Shown in pieces: positions 1-6,386 of a DNA stretch of 6,387 nt. The notes below the pieces were generated by a model that was not told where the DNA came from, ran no database searches, and was given only the letters and a program-made list of their open reading frames with translations. The number at the start of each line of letters is the position of its first letter. The first letter of the stretch is position 1. Source of the stretch: a bacterium (GTDB lineage Bacteria; Patescibacteriota; Minisyncoccia; Phycocordibacterales; UBA5272); contig JAHFND010000028.1 of NCBI GenBank assembly GCA_023267475.1, positions 1-6,387 of the forward strand. Reading direction: 5' to 3'. Both the position numbers and the translations under genes were made by a program.

Positions 1-3000
1 TTCTTCCTCCAAATAGCCATTTGAAAATAAGATACGTAATACTTCATTTTCCTGACCAATAAGTGATCCAGTTTCTTCATCTCCAAAGTATTGAATTACT
101 TTTGATTCTATTTGGTTTTTAATAGCAACTTTATCAACCGTAATTTTATCTAGAGATCTCTTGTTGTCTTCTGGGGTTGTTCTTAACCATTCAAGAGCTT
201 GAAGCTGTGAGACAGCAAATAATTGTGAAGCAGATCTATCTGTTTTTGTGAACTGAAAACCAGTTAAATCTCCTTCTTCAGAAAAAAGTTTTGTTAAGGC
301 GAAAACCTCAGGTCTTGATTGACCACGAGAAAGAATTGTCGGTGTAAGAGCCCATTTACCGTCAGAGATAGTGTAAATTTTTTGTTTGTACTCGCTTGGA
401 TGTAAATCACTTTCATTGAATCTCTTTAGATCAAGCACAAACTCGTCTTCTGAAAGTAGGAAGTCCGATGCCTTTTCAGCATCATCAAGTGCTTGCATTC
501 TCTTCTGCATATCAGCACTATAAATATCACTTACCGAATCGGTGTACTCAATCGGGTTTTCTGGTTCAGCAAGAACAGGAGTATCAGTTCCGATTGTGTT
601 TCTAATTAGGTTGATCTTTCCCTCAAGTCGCTGAATAAGTTTCAAATATGAGTCAAGTTTTGCCTCAGGACGCATATTGTAGATATATACTTCATCAAAG
701 AGTGACCCTAGACGATTCACACGACCATTTCTTTGGATCATACGAACAGGATTCCAGTGTAGATCATAATTTACTAGAATACCTGCATCTTGAAGGTTTT
801 GACCTTCAGAAAGTACATCAGTAGAGAAAAGGTACTGCAACTCAACTTCTTGTTCCTTTAGTACATAGTTCTTAGATTTTGGAGAAAATCTGGATGCTAA
901 GTTTTCTGCATCGCTTCTATTTTTTGAAGATACAAAGCCAGTATTTACATTATTTACACTTGATGAATACTTAGAAATAGAATCTTGAATGTAGTTAATG
1001 GTATCTGCATAATAGGAAAAAACAAGAACTTTTTTGTTTGGCTGTTCCTTCTGTAAGTTATCAAGTAAAGCTCCAAAACATTTAATCTTTGAGTCATCCT
1101 TTGCAAGGATCTCTAATTGATTACGAATTGCAGAAACCAACTCTTTTTCTTTAATGAGATCTTGTTTAAGAATTTCAAGCTCATAGCTTTTTTCATCAAT
1201 AGTATCCAGTGTGTTTTCTTCTAGAGATTCTAGGTCTACTTCAATATCTTCATCACCAAAACTCAACTCAAGAGCTTCAATATCTTTAAGAGAAACAATC
1301 TTTCCTTCTGCTATACCTTTTTCAAAAAGCTCCAACTTCTTGCTATAAGTTTCTAGAGATGTTCTAAGTGCACTTACGGATGATTCCATACGCTTCAAGA
1401 ATACTGTTCTCAAGATACCGAATATACCTAACTGCAATAGTAATTTTTTACTATTTTCTGAACTGAGTCCGATCTCCTTTATTTCATCTCTTGTTTTGCC
1501 ATAGTACTTTGTTTGGTACATCATCCATCTATAAGGAATGAATCCAAGCATAAGAATTAACTGAAATACGAAGTACATTGGATTTTCTTCTGATAAAATT
1601 TGTTCATCAAGTTTCGTCTTCACTTTATCCAATTGATTGAGGGGATGTTTTAGATCCTTACATTTTTCAATGATTTCATTTGGATCTAGTTCATAAACAG
1701 AAGATAATAGAATATTTGGACTCTCTATTTTTCTGATTGATTCAACAAGCTTCTTGTCAAGTTCATATTCTGTTACTTCAGGTATTACTTTTGGAAACTT
1801 CTTTTCAACACCGTTAACGGTTAAAGATCCGTACTCGCTTTCAATTCCTTGTCGTGTTCTTCTTACTACAAAAGTACGAATGATCGGAGTCATTACTTGT
1901 TTAATATAATCATAATCAATTTTTCCATCTCGCTTAATATCTTGGTTGATTTTCTTCTTAAGGTTTTCAACTGCTTGATAGAAGCTGATCTGTACTGTCT
2001 GCTTTTGTTCGTCAGCGATAGTAACTTTTAGAACTTCAGCATCACCACCTGTTCCAAGAAGGATCTGATTTGTGAGATCACTTAATTGATTGTTAATTGG
2101 CGTCGCTGTGAGTAGTAACACTTGAGCTTTTGGGTTTGCTCTAACCCAATCTAGAAGCAACTTAAATCTAGACCCTGAAGTTTGTCTAAGGTTATGAGAT
2201 TCATCAATTACGAATAACGAAACACTGGCAATATTATCCAGTTCTTTCCTTCTTTCAATTTCTCCTGAGTTCTGAAGAGTGATCGGTTTTAGACCATAGA
2301 CACCTTCAGTTGCAAGTTCCTTTTCCCATTGCTGAACAAGTGATTTTGGGCAAATAACCTCAACTCGCTTTTTACCTTCAGGGTTATCAATGTATTGCTT
2401 AAGAACACTAATAGCTGTTGTTGTCTTTCCAAGTCCAACAGAATCAGCAAGCATTGCTACTTTATATTTTCTAAGTCGTCTTAAAAGAGCGTGTACATTT
2501 TTCTGTTGAAAATCAAACAAAGTTTTCCCGTGTCCATTTTCAGAAAGATCTTCATTGTCATCTTCTATCTCTTCTTTATATAGCTCATACAGCGTTTTTA
2601 TGTATGTTTCGTAAGGACTATAAAGCTCATCTCCAACAGGAGAAGTTCCTATAAGGGCACTAAACTGCTCATTCCAATTCTCAGTTGTCTCATCATTCCA
2701 AAATTGGTCAAACCAATAGAGATGTCCAACTTCTTGAGCTTCTGTCTTTGGCTGAAATACAACAACTCTATGATCTGACTCTAGTGCATTAAGTTCTGTA
2801 TTGAAGGTAAGACCATTTTTTGTGAAGTTTGATGATCCTATAACTCCAACAGCTTCACTTGATTCATAAGATCCAAAGATATAACACTTAGCGTGTAAGA
2901 AGTTCTTTCTATATACACGTACCTCTATTTTACCGTTTGCTATATATTCTTTAATTTCAGAAACCACTTCTTTTAGTGCTGATTCTGGAGCAATCATAGA

Positions 3001-3252
3001 AAGATCAAACTTAAAATCTTGATCTGGGTAATCTGGCTCAGGTTGTACTAGTTTGTGTCTTGGAATAAGAGGTTCACGCCCAATCAAGATTCTTACTTTT
3101 GAATAGTTCTTAAGAAGAGGTAAGACAAGCTTCATACCTTCAAGATCCCAGTACCCAGTAGCAATAGAAAGTTCTGTATGCTGTGGAGCAACATCAGTAA
3201 AAACATCAATCAACTTTCTTCTATTGTTATCAATTATTTTAGGTAAGCTCAT
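1..3252 (-). CDS. PLD-nuclease/SNF2-type helicase, C-terminus beyond the window
   Basis: The frame is open for 1084 codons from ATG at 3252 to the left edge with no stop, so the gene is 3'-truncated by the window. Residues about 1-185 form a phospholipase D-like nuclease domain, with an opening of the IATGYWDLEG type, HAK at 120-122 and GSSN at 139-142, which make one HKD-type half-site. A superfamily 2 SNF2-like helicase follows: Q-motif-like FDFQQ near 246-250, Walker A GLGKT at 273-277 (K276), motif Ia ICPKSLVQQW at 300-309, Walker B DESH at 350-353, motif III LTATP at 381-385, motif IV KVLVFSYY at 741-748, motif V near 810-818, and motif VI QRNGRVNRLG at 840-849. A long charged insert (about 400-735, coiled-coil-like at 680-720) separates the lobes. 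PLD half-sites usually dimerise; the helicase probably translocates on nucleic acid using ATP. Such PLD-helicases are common in phage-defence and restriction islands, but defence here is inferred. No Shine-Dalgarno is seen; the start lies 2 bp after the HTH stop, implying co-transcription. Confidence 0.93.
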   Translation of the reverse strand, partial: MSLPKIIDNNRRKLIDVFTDVAPQHTELSIATGYWDLEGMKLVLPLLKNYSKVRILIGREPLIPRHKLVQPEPDYPDQDFKFDLSMIAPESALKEVVSEIKEYIANGKIEVRVYRKNFLHAKCYIFGSYESSEAVGVIGSSNFTKNGLTFNTELNALESDHRVVVFQPKTEAQEVGHLYWFDQFWNDETTENWNEQFSALIGTSPVGDELYSPYETYIKTLYELYKEEIEDDNEDLSENGHGKTLFDFQQKNVHALLRRLRKYKVAMLADSVGLGKTTTAISVLKQYIDNPEGKKRVEVICPKSLVQQWEKELATEGVYGLKPITLQNSGEIERRKELDNIASVSLFVIDESHNLRQTSGSRFKLLLDWVRANPKAQVLLLTATPINNQLSDLTNQILLGTGGDAEVLKVTIADEQKQTVQISFYQAVENLKKKINQDIKRDGKIDYDYIKQVMTPIIRTFVVRRTRQGIESEYGSLTVNGVEKKFPKVIPEVTEYELDKKLVESIRKIESPNILLSSVYELDPNEIIEKCKDLKHPLNQLDKVKTKLDEQILSEENPMYFVFQLILMLGFIPYRWMMYQTKYYGKTRDEIKEIGLSSENSKKLLLQLGIFGILRTVFLKRMESSVSALRTSLETYSKKLELFEKGIAEGKIVSLKDIEALELSFGDEDIEVDLESLEENTLDTIDEKSYELEILKQDLIKEKELVSAIRNQLEILAKDDSKIKCFGALLDNLQKEQPNKKVLVFSYYADTINYIQDSISKYSSSVNNVNTGFVSSKNRSDAENLASRFSPKSKNYVLKEQEVELQYLFSTDVLSEGQNLQDAGILVNYDLHWNPVRMIQRNGRVNRLGSLFDEVYIYNMRPEAKLDSYLKLIQRLEGKINLIRNTIGTDTPVLAEPENPIEYTDSVSDIYSADMQKRMQALDDAEKASDFLLSEDEFVLDLKRFNESDLHPSEYKQKIYTISDGKWALTPTILSRGQSRPEVFALTKLFSEEGDLTGFQFTKTDRSASQLFAVSQLQALEWLRTTPEDNKRSLDKITVDKVAIKNQIESKVIQYFGDEETGSLIGQENEVLRILFSNGYLEEE

Positions 3253-3254
3253 AA

Positions 3255-3446
3255 TTATTTGGTACTAGATTTTTTAAGAAATGATTCAAACTCACTCTTT
3301 TCTACACGAAATTCCTTACCAAACTTATAAGCTTTAAGTTTGCCTGCCTTAATATAACGATAAATCGTCATTACATTAACTCGCAACTTCTCTGCCAATT
3401 CTTCAGCTAGATAAAATTCCTGCTCATTTTTGATCATAATATTCAT
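3255..3446 (-). CDS. Excisionase-family helix-turn-helix protein (HTH_17-like)
   Basis: This 63-residue protein is a single winged helix-turn-helix of the MerR/excisionase type. FYLAEELAEKLRVNVMTIYR (11-30) gives the first helix, turn and recognition helix, followed by YIKAGKLKAYKFGKEFRVEK (31-50) as the turn and basic wing, then a closing helix SEFESFLKK. The length is typical of stand-alone excisionase-type proteins, which bind direct repeats at attachment sites or promoters and act as recombination directionality factors or small regulators. ATG at 3446 is the longest start; an in-frame ATG at 3437 (Met4) is equally plausible because a TATAAT box sits only three bases upstream of 3446. The gene stops two bases before the PLD-helicase start and lies directly downstream of a tandem TTGTAAA repeat, which is a good candidate for its own operator. 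The family call is strong; whether it serves excision, repression or activation is not visible. Confidence 0.9.
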   Translation of the reverse strand: MNIMIKNEQEFYLAEELAEKLRVNVMTIYRYIKAGKLKAYKFGKEFRVEKSEFESFLKKSSTK

Positions 3447-3449
3447 TTT

Positions 3450-3455
3450 ATTATA
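3450..3455 (-). promoter_or_regulatory. Perfect -10 box TATAAT before the HTH gene
   Basis: The minus strand reads TATAAT at 3455-3450. No good -35 box is found 16-18 bases upstream, where the tandem repeat lies, so activation may be needed. Transcription from it would start within the first codons after 3446, so the functional start codon would be the ATG at 3437 or the message would be leaderless. Confidence 0.4.
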
Positions 3456-3456
3456 C

Positions 3457-3474
3457 TTTACAATTGTTTACAAT
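3457..3474 (-). promoter_or_regulatory. Tandem ATTGTAAA repeat, candidate operator of the HTH-helicase operon
   Basis: On the plus strand TTTACAAT occurs at 3457-3464 and 3467-3474, spaced 10 bp, so a protein could bind both copies on one DNA face. The pair sits directly upstream of a TATAAT box and the HTH start, where a repressor or activator site would be expected. The core TTGTAAA pair is shared with the site at 5449-5466. Binding by the HTH protein is inferred. Confidence 0.5.
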
Positions 3475-3475
3475 G

Positions 3476-3766
3476 CTAGTTACTAACATTTTTAAACTTC
3501 TTATAATGATTATCAATAAATTCCCAATTCTCGTCACTGTCATCTAGAGCATATTTTACAGATAAGTTTGTTGCTTTTGTTAGTAATTCTTGAATTTCAG
3601 TATTACAAGTTAACCCAACAAATATTCTATATAAATATTTTATATCCAGATCCCCACCAGCGATTTTCTCTACGTCATTACTCATTATTGGATAAAGTAA
3701 AATATCATTTTGTATTTCTTCTTTTCTGATAAAATGATAAAAGTTATCTGATGTTATTTTTTTCAT
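3476..3766 (-). CDS. Small acidic protein of unknown function, likely sister of the 104-aa neighbour
   Basis: This 96-residue product is not a family I recognise. It has no signal peptide, membrane segment or cysteine cluster and looks like a soluble, mostly helical, acidic protein. Its C-terminal motif DDSDENWEFIDNHY (75-88) resembles DDNDWSGIDEDY at 75-86 of the neighbouring 104-residue protein, the alignable core being an acidic run, W, two residues, ID, two residues, Y. The matching position suggests an old tandem duplication with strong divergence. The start is ATG at 3766, 11 bases after the upstream stop; that gap contains the 10-bp palindrome ACTTTAAAGT and no Shine-Dalgarno. The stop is TAG, 29 bases before the HTH start. 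It probably sits in one operon with the initiator. Small accessory genes next to a replication initiator may be copy-control, anti-defence or toxin-antitoxin factors, but nothing in the sequence decides between these. Confidence 0.75.
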   Translation of the reverse strand: MKKITSDNFYHFIRKEEIQNDILLYPIMSNDVEKIAGGDLDIKYLYRIFVGLTCNTEIQELLTKATNLSVKYALDDSDENWEFIDNHYKKFKNVSN

Positions 3767-3777
3767 ATACTTTAAAG

Positions 3778-4092
3778 TTAGCTATCTTCTCCAATTGGAT
3801 AACCGTTAATAATTTCTAATGTCTTTCTATTGTTATAATCCTCATCAATACCGCTCCAATCATTGTCATCCGTATTCATAGCATCTTCTGCGGAAGTAAT
3901 GATAAAAGAAATTAGATCGTGATATGCTTTATCATTTTCTATCATTGAGTAATGAACCCTTTCAATTTCTTGGTTTGTTAATTTACGTCCTAAGTTGCTC
4001 TCAGCAAAGCTTTGAACCATTTCAGCGGTTATTACGTATAGTATTGGTGAGTCCCATTCGCATTTAGCAAAATAATCTTTAAGAAGTGCCAT
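3778..4092 (-). CDS. Small acidic protein of unknown function (104 aa)
   Basis: A soluble, acidic, probably all-helical protein. The N-terminal part includes VITAEMVQSFAESNLGRKLT (20-39), followed by NQEIERV, a pattern of 'TAE-x-V...RKLT-x-x-E' seen in various short phage and plasmid proteins of unknown role. The C-terminal acidic motif DDNDWSGIDEDY (75-86) recurs in divergent form in the next gene. There is no signal peptide, transmembrane segment or recognisable catalytic motif. It starts with ATG at 4092, 46 bases after the stop of the replication initiator; the gap is almost pure A/T with no Shine-Dalgarno, and it could hold a weak promoter though none is convincing. The stop (TAA) is 11 bases before the next start, so the two small genes are probably co-expressed. 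Function is unknown; association with the replication module is by position only. Confidence 0.78.
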   Translation of the reverse strand: MALLKDYFAKCEWDSPILYVITAEMVQSFAESNLGRKLTNQEIERVHYSMIENDKAYHDLISFIITSAEDAMNTDDNDWSGIDEDYNNRKTLEIINGYPIGEDS

Positions 4093-4138
4093 AAGTTTTT
4101 TATTAGTTTTAATTAAGTTAGTAAAAGTTCATTTTTTA

Positions 4139-5263
4139 TTAAGGTGGATTAGCTTTAAATGGTTCAAATTTCGTAAGTGCTTCTTCCACTTGGTAGAACC
4201 AGTCCTTTTGACGAACTTTTTTAAGTAATACAACCACCTTCTTGATGTCATCTTTGATTCTGTACCAAGTTCTATTGTCTGAATACTTACTTAAAATTGA
4301 TCTCAATTCTCTTGTGCCATTACCGTCTTTTGTCATAATTACCAAGTTGGTAAAATAGAGTGCTTGTTTTGGCTTAAGTTTCGGATCTACAATTAAGATC
4401 TGTTTAAGAATATCCTTCGGACCTGTAACAAAGCTAAAAAGAAGAAGAGAATTATTTTCAATCAAAGTTTTCCAATAATAACTAACTACTGACTGGCTTA
4501 TCTTTTTACTAAAAACATCTTTAAAGGTAGGGTTTTCTGAGAATCCAAGCTTCTTGAATAATGAGTTCAATTTTTGCTTCTTACTAAGACGAATCTCAAA
4601 TCTTAGTACTTCGTATAGTTCTTTTTTATCAAGCTCATCAAAAAGAGATCTCTGATACTTCGTCTGGTCTTTATCTATTGCTCTTTTGGAATCTTTTTTA
4701 AGGTCCGCAATTTTGTCATAAATTACAAATGAGTGAGCGTTAGCATAAGCACATATACTTTGCCCATCATTCATAAATCTTGTTTTAGTAAAATCAAAAC
4801 TTTTACGAATATCTACCTTGTTTAGTTCAGAAATAACAAATTGAGAAGTATAACCATCTACTAGTTGGATATTTTTTGAATAATGTACAGCACTTACTGA
4901 GGCATAACGTAAATACTTTTCTTGAACAGCTATACCCATACGCATCAATCTATCTTGTAAGAGTTCAAGAATTACACTAAAATCTTTTTCCTCAACTTCA
5001 TCTAAATTATTTTTATATAGTAACTTTGGGACAGAGAATTCTATTTTTATAAAGGAATCTGCACGACCTTCTATTTTTCTTTTTATTCCAGTTAATCTTG
5101 GGAAATATAAACCGCTATCAAGATCACGCTTGCTTGGGTTTCGTATAAACTTTGTATATGCTGAAGTGTTTGATTGCTGATTCCAACCTAAAGTTTCGTT
5201 AGTTGGGTTACTAATACTCACAGCATTACTTCTTTGAATGGATAAGATAACAGTATCTATCAT
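4139..5263 (-). CDS. Phage/plasmid replication initiator, gpII/X-like family
   Basis: This 374-residue protein matches my recollection of the 'phage/plasmid replication protein, gene II/X' group: it opens with MIDTVILSI (1-9), has KIEFSVPKLLYKNN (73-86), SAVHYSKNI (124-132), FVIYDK (179-184) and EVLRFEIRLSKKQKL (218-232). In filamentous phages and related plasmids, gpII nicks one strand of the double-stranded origin and starts rolling-circle replication. The YDK and LRFEIRL segments resemble conserved blocks of nicking initiators; I cannot assign the catalytic tyrosine with certainty (Y182, or the pair Y262/Y263, are options). The length is close to that of gpII proteins. ATG at 5263 overlaps the stop of the 47-residue ORF as ATGA, implying translational coupling. 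The upstream hairpin and palindrome are the obvious places to look for its nick site. No coat or assembly genes are nearby, so plasmid, satellite or inovirus remnant are all possible. Confidence 0.82.
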   Translation of the reverse strand: MIDTVILSIQRSNAVSISNPTNETLGWNQQSNTSAYTKFIRNPSKRDLDSGLYFPRLTGIKRKIEGRADSFIKIEFSVPKLLYKNNLDEVEEKDFSVILELLQDRLMRMGIAVQEKYLRYASVSAVHYSKNIQLVDGYTSQFVISELNKVDIRKSFDFTKTRFMNDGQSICAYANAHSFVIYDKIADLKKDSKRAIDKDQTKYQRSLFDELDKKELYEVLRFEIRLSKKQKLNSLFKKLGFSENPTFKDVFSKKISQSVVSYYWKTLIENNSLLLFSFVTGPKDILKQILIVDPKLKPKQALYFTNLVIMTKDGNGTRELRSILSKYSDNRTWYRIKDDIKKVVVLLKKVRQKDWFYQVEEALTKFEPFKANPP

Positions 5264-5403
5264 AGTTTTGTTTTATAACCATTGAGATACTTTTCTGGAT
5301 TTTTTCGTTTAGCAACCGCAAGAAGGATAGAGAAAACACCAAGAAGGTTTTCTTCGCTTTCTTTATCTGTATTTTCTCTGTTATTACAGTTGTTTTGTTC
5401 CAT
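5260..5403 (-). CDS. 47-aa ORF translationally coupled to the replication initiator
   Basis: A small protein beginning MEQNNCNNRENTDKESEENL, hydrophilic for its first 18 residues, then a short non-polar stretch LLGVFSILLAV (20-30) and a basic tail AKRKNPEKYLNGYKTKL (31-47). The non-polar part is too short for a confident membrane segment and may be an amphipathic helix. Its TGA stop overlaps the ATG of the initiator (ATGA), the usual layout for translational coupling, which is the main reason to call it real. The start ATG at 5403 follows AGG by 8 bases, the best Shine-Dalgarno-like spacing in the window, but that AGG lies in the 3' arm of a hairpin. A 67-residue reading in another frame over this interval is less credible. 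A role in replication or copy control is a guess from position. Confidence 0.68.
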   Translation of the reverse strand: MEQNNCNNRENTDKESEENLLGVFSILLAVAKRKNPEKYLNGYKTKL

Positions 5404-5436
5404 AAAAATAACCTGACGATTATGTACATCAGGTTA
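5404..5436 (-). terminator. Hairpin with U-run; terminator, RBS-masking or origin hairpin
   Basis: On the minus strand TAACCTGA (5436-5429) and TCAGGTTA (5416-5409) pair perfectly over 8 bp around a 12-base loop, followed directly by TTTTT. That is the form of a rho-independent terminator for the gene ending at 5460. Oddly, the ATG of the 47-residue ORF begins at once after the U-run, and the only Shine-Dalgarno-like AGG for that ORF lies within the 3' arm. The loop contains CATAAT, a possible -10 box, which would let a transcript start in the 3' arm, free of the hairpin. A stem-loop just upstream of a rolling-circle initiator could also be the double-strand origin. Terminator is the best single call on shape alone. 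Confidence 0.6.
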
Positions 5437-5448
5437 CTTCTATGGTCG

Positions 5449-5466
5449 TTTACAAAAGTTTACAAA
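5449..5466 (-). repeat. Tandem TTTGTAAA repeat, 10-bp period (copy near replication genes)
   Basis: On the plus strand TTTACAAA occurs at 5449-5456 and again at 5459-5466, exactly one helical turn apart; on the minus strand this reads TTTGTAAA twice. It overlaps the left arm and centre of the palindrome. The same motif and spacing recur at 3457-3474 upstream of the HTH gene, suggesting a shared DNA-binding protein. Confidence 0.55.
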
Positions 5467-5474
5467 CTTTTGTA
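5451..5474. repeat. 24-bp palindrome over the 3' end of the upstream gene; possible att or operator site
   Basis: Two perfect inverted arms of 11 bp (TACAAAAGTTT and AAACTTTTGTA on the plus strand) flank a 2-bp centre AC. The stop codon at 5460-5462 lies inside. With a 2-base loop it is a poor RNA hairpin, so a DNA-binding role is more likely. It can also be read as 8-bp arms around an 8-bp spacer, a geometry compatible with a tyrosine-recombinase core site, and such sites often overlap the 3' ends of genes. No integrase gene is visible to test this. Confidence 0.6.
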
Positions 5475-6386
5475 GGGTTTTAGATACTTACTATTTATTG
5501 AGATTGCTTTGGTCGTAATGTTTAAAAAATCTTTTACCTTTGTTTCTTGTGCAATTGTTCGGTTGACTGCCTTGCCTGCCTGATACGCCTTATTTTTTGT
5601 TACATCTTCTTCAGATAAGAAGTATCCCCAATCCTCAAGAATTTCATCGTTTGCCCATACTTTACTTGTATCTTTAAATAAGGTTTTCATTAGTTTATGA
5701 GGGTCACTCTCTTCTTTTTTAGCCATTAGAATATCTTCTCCCATAAAAGAGAGTACACGTGTGGTTTCGTTAAAAGTTGGGACTTTTGAATATGTCTTAA
5801 CTTTAGAAATATCATTAGATTTTCTAGTATTTGTGAGTCGCACACGGAAAAGAAAACCTCTATCATACATATCAAATAAACCTTTAGGACCGAAAGAAAA
5901 ATCTTCAATTTTTAGATAGTTTTCATTTTCTAATACCAACATAGTATGAACAAACAAAAATAGATCCGTTACGTCATCTTTTTTTGATGCCGTTATTCTT
6001 ACCTCATCACCTTTTAGATCACCAATATATTCTGGTTCAAAAAATGGATGCCCAATCTCTAGATCAACCCTCTGAAATTGTTCGTATTTATTTTCTATAT
6101 ATTTCACCAGAATTTCACGTTGCTTTTTATAACCAAAAAATTGACTATTAAAGGGTATTATTAGATCTTCAGAGAAGAATGATCCTGTTAATCCATTCTT
6201 ACTTTTACCATCAAGATGATCACTGGCATACAAGGATAAGTATGACTGTAAGTATTTTTCTAGTATCTTTGTCTTTGTTACAAATAAAATAAAATCTGTG
6301 TTTGCAAAAATAAGTTTTGCTAGTTGTGTTTGACTATCTTTGGTTTGGGATATATTTGTAAGTGGAGTTTTTCTATTGTGTCTAAA
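5460..6386 (-). CDS. C-terminal part of an unrecognised protein; 5' end beyond the window
   Basis: The frame stays open from the right edge to TAA at 5460, giving 308 visible residues. A TTG at 6233 could serve as a start, but the frame continues 51 more codons upstream in protein-like sequence (for example LAKLIFANTDFILFVTKTK), so I treat the gene as 5'-truncated. I do not recognise the family. The visible part is a soluble, mixed alpha/beta protein, with stretches such as FFGYKKQREILVKYIENKY, the strand-rich GDEVRITASKKDDVTDLFLF, and RGFLFRVRLT, and no signal peptide, membrane helix or clear catalytic motif. The last codons (KPYKSL then stop) run into an 11-bp-arm palindrome, so the 3' end overlaps a candidate recombination or operator site. 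It may be the host gene flanking the element or the first gene of the element; the sequence does not decide. Confidence 0.8.
   Translation of the reverse strand, partial: FRHNRKTPLTNISQTKDSQTQLAKLIFANTDFILFVTKTKILEKYLQSYLSLYASDHLDGKSKNGLTGSFFSEDLIIPFNSQFFGYKKQREILVKYIENKYEQFQRVDLEIGHPFFEPEYIGDLKGDEVRITASKKDDVTDLFLFVHTMLVLENENYLKIEDFSFGPKGLFDMYDRGFLFRVRLTNTRKSNDISKVKTYSKVPTFNETTRVLSFMGEDILMAKKEESDPHKLMKTLFKDTSKVWANDEILEDWGYFLSEEDVTKNKAYQAGKAVNRTIAQETKVKDFLNITTKAISINSKYLKPYKSL

Larger units (their letters stand above)
3255..5474 (-). mobile_element. Likely rolling-circle mobile element core (inovirus- or plasmid-like), limits uncertain
   Basis: A gpII/X-like initiator, small unknown genes and an excisionase-type HTH protein in one compact, same-strand array are typical of small integrated phages or plasmids. 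The interval given runs from the HTH gene to the palindrome at the upstream gene's 3' end; the PLD-helicase may be cargo extending the element past the left edge. No second attachment-site copy, integrase or structural gene is visible, so the boundaries are a working guess. Confidence 0.4.

Noticed and set aside
1849..2031. 60-residue plus-strand ORF
   Set aside because: Lies antisense within the helicase gene; low-complexity S/Y/N/L-rich translation typical of a shadow reading.
3769..3778. 10-bp palindrome ACTTTAAAGT between the two small acidic genes
   Set aside because: Short and A/T-rich, so likely by chance in this composition; not matched at the other gene junctions.
5226..5429. 67-residue minus-strand reading overlapping the initiator start
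   Set aside because: It would start inside the hairpin loop and run 38 bases into the initiator; the 47-aa frame with ATGA coupling and AGG spacing explains the same DNA better.
5726..5908. 60-residue minus-strand ORF inside the 5460-6386 gene
   Set aside because: Alternate frame of a longer, protein-like coding sequence with no supporting context.
6231..6233. TTG as the true start of the upstream gene
   Set aside because: The frame is open for 51 more codons to the window edge with protein-like content and no Shine-Dalgarno before the TTG, so a truncated gene is more likely.
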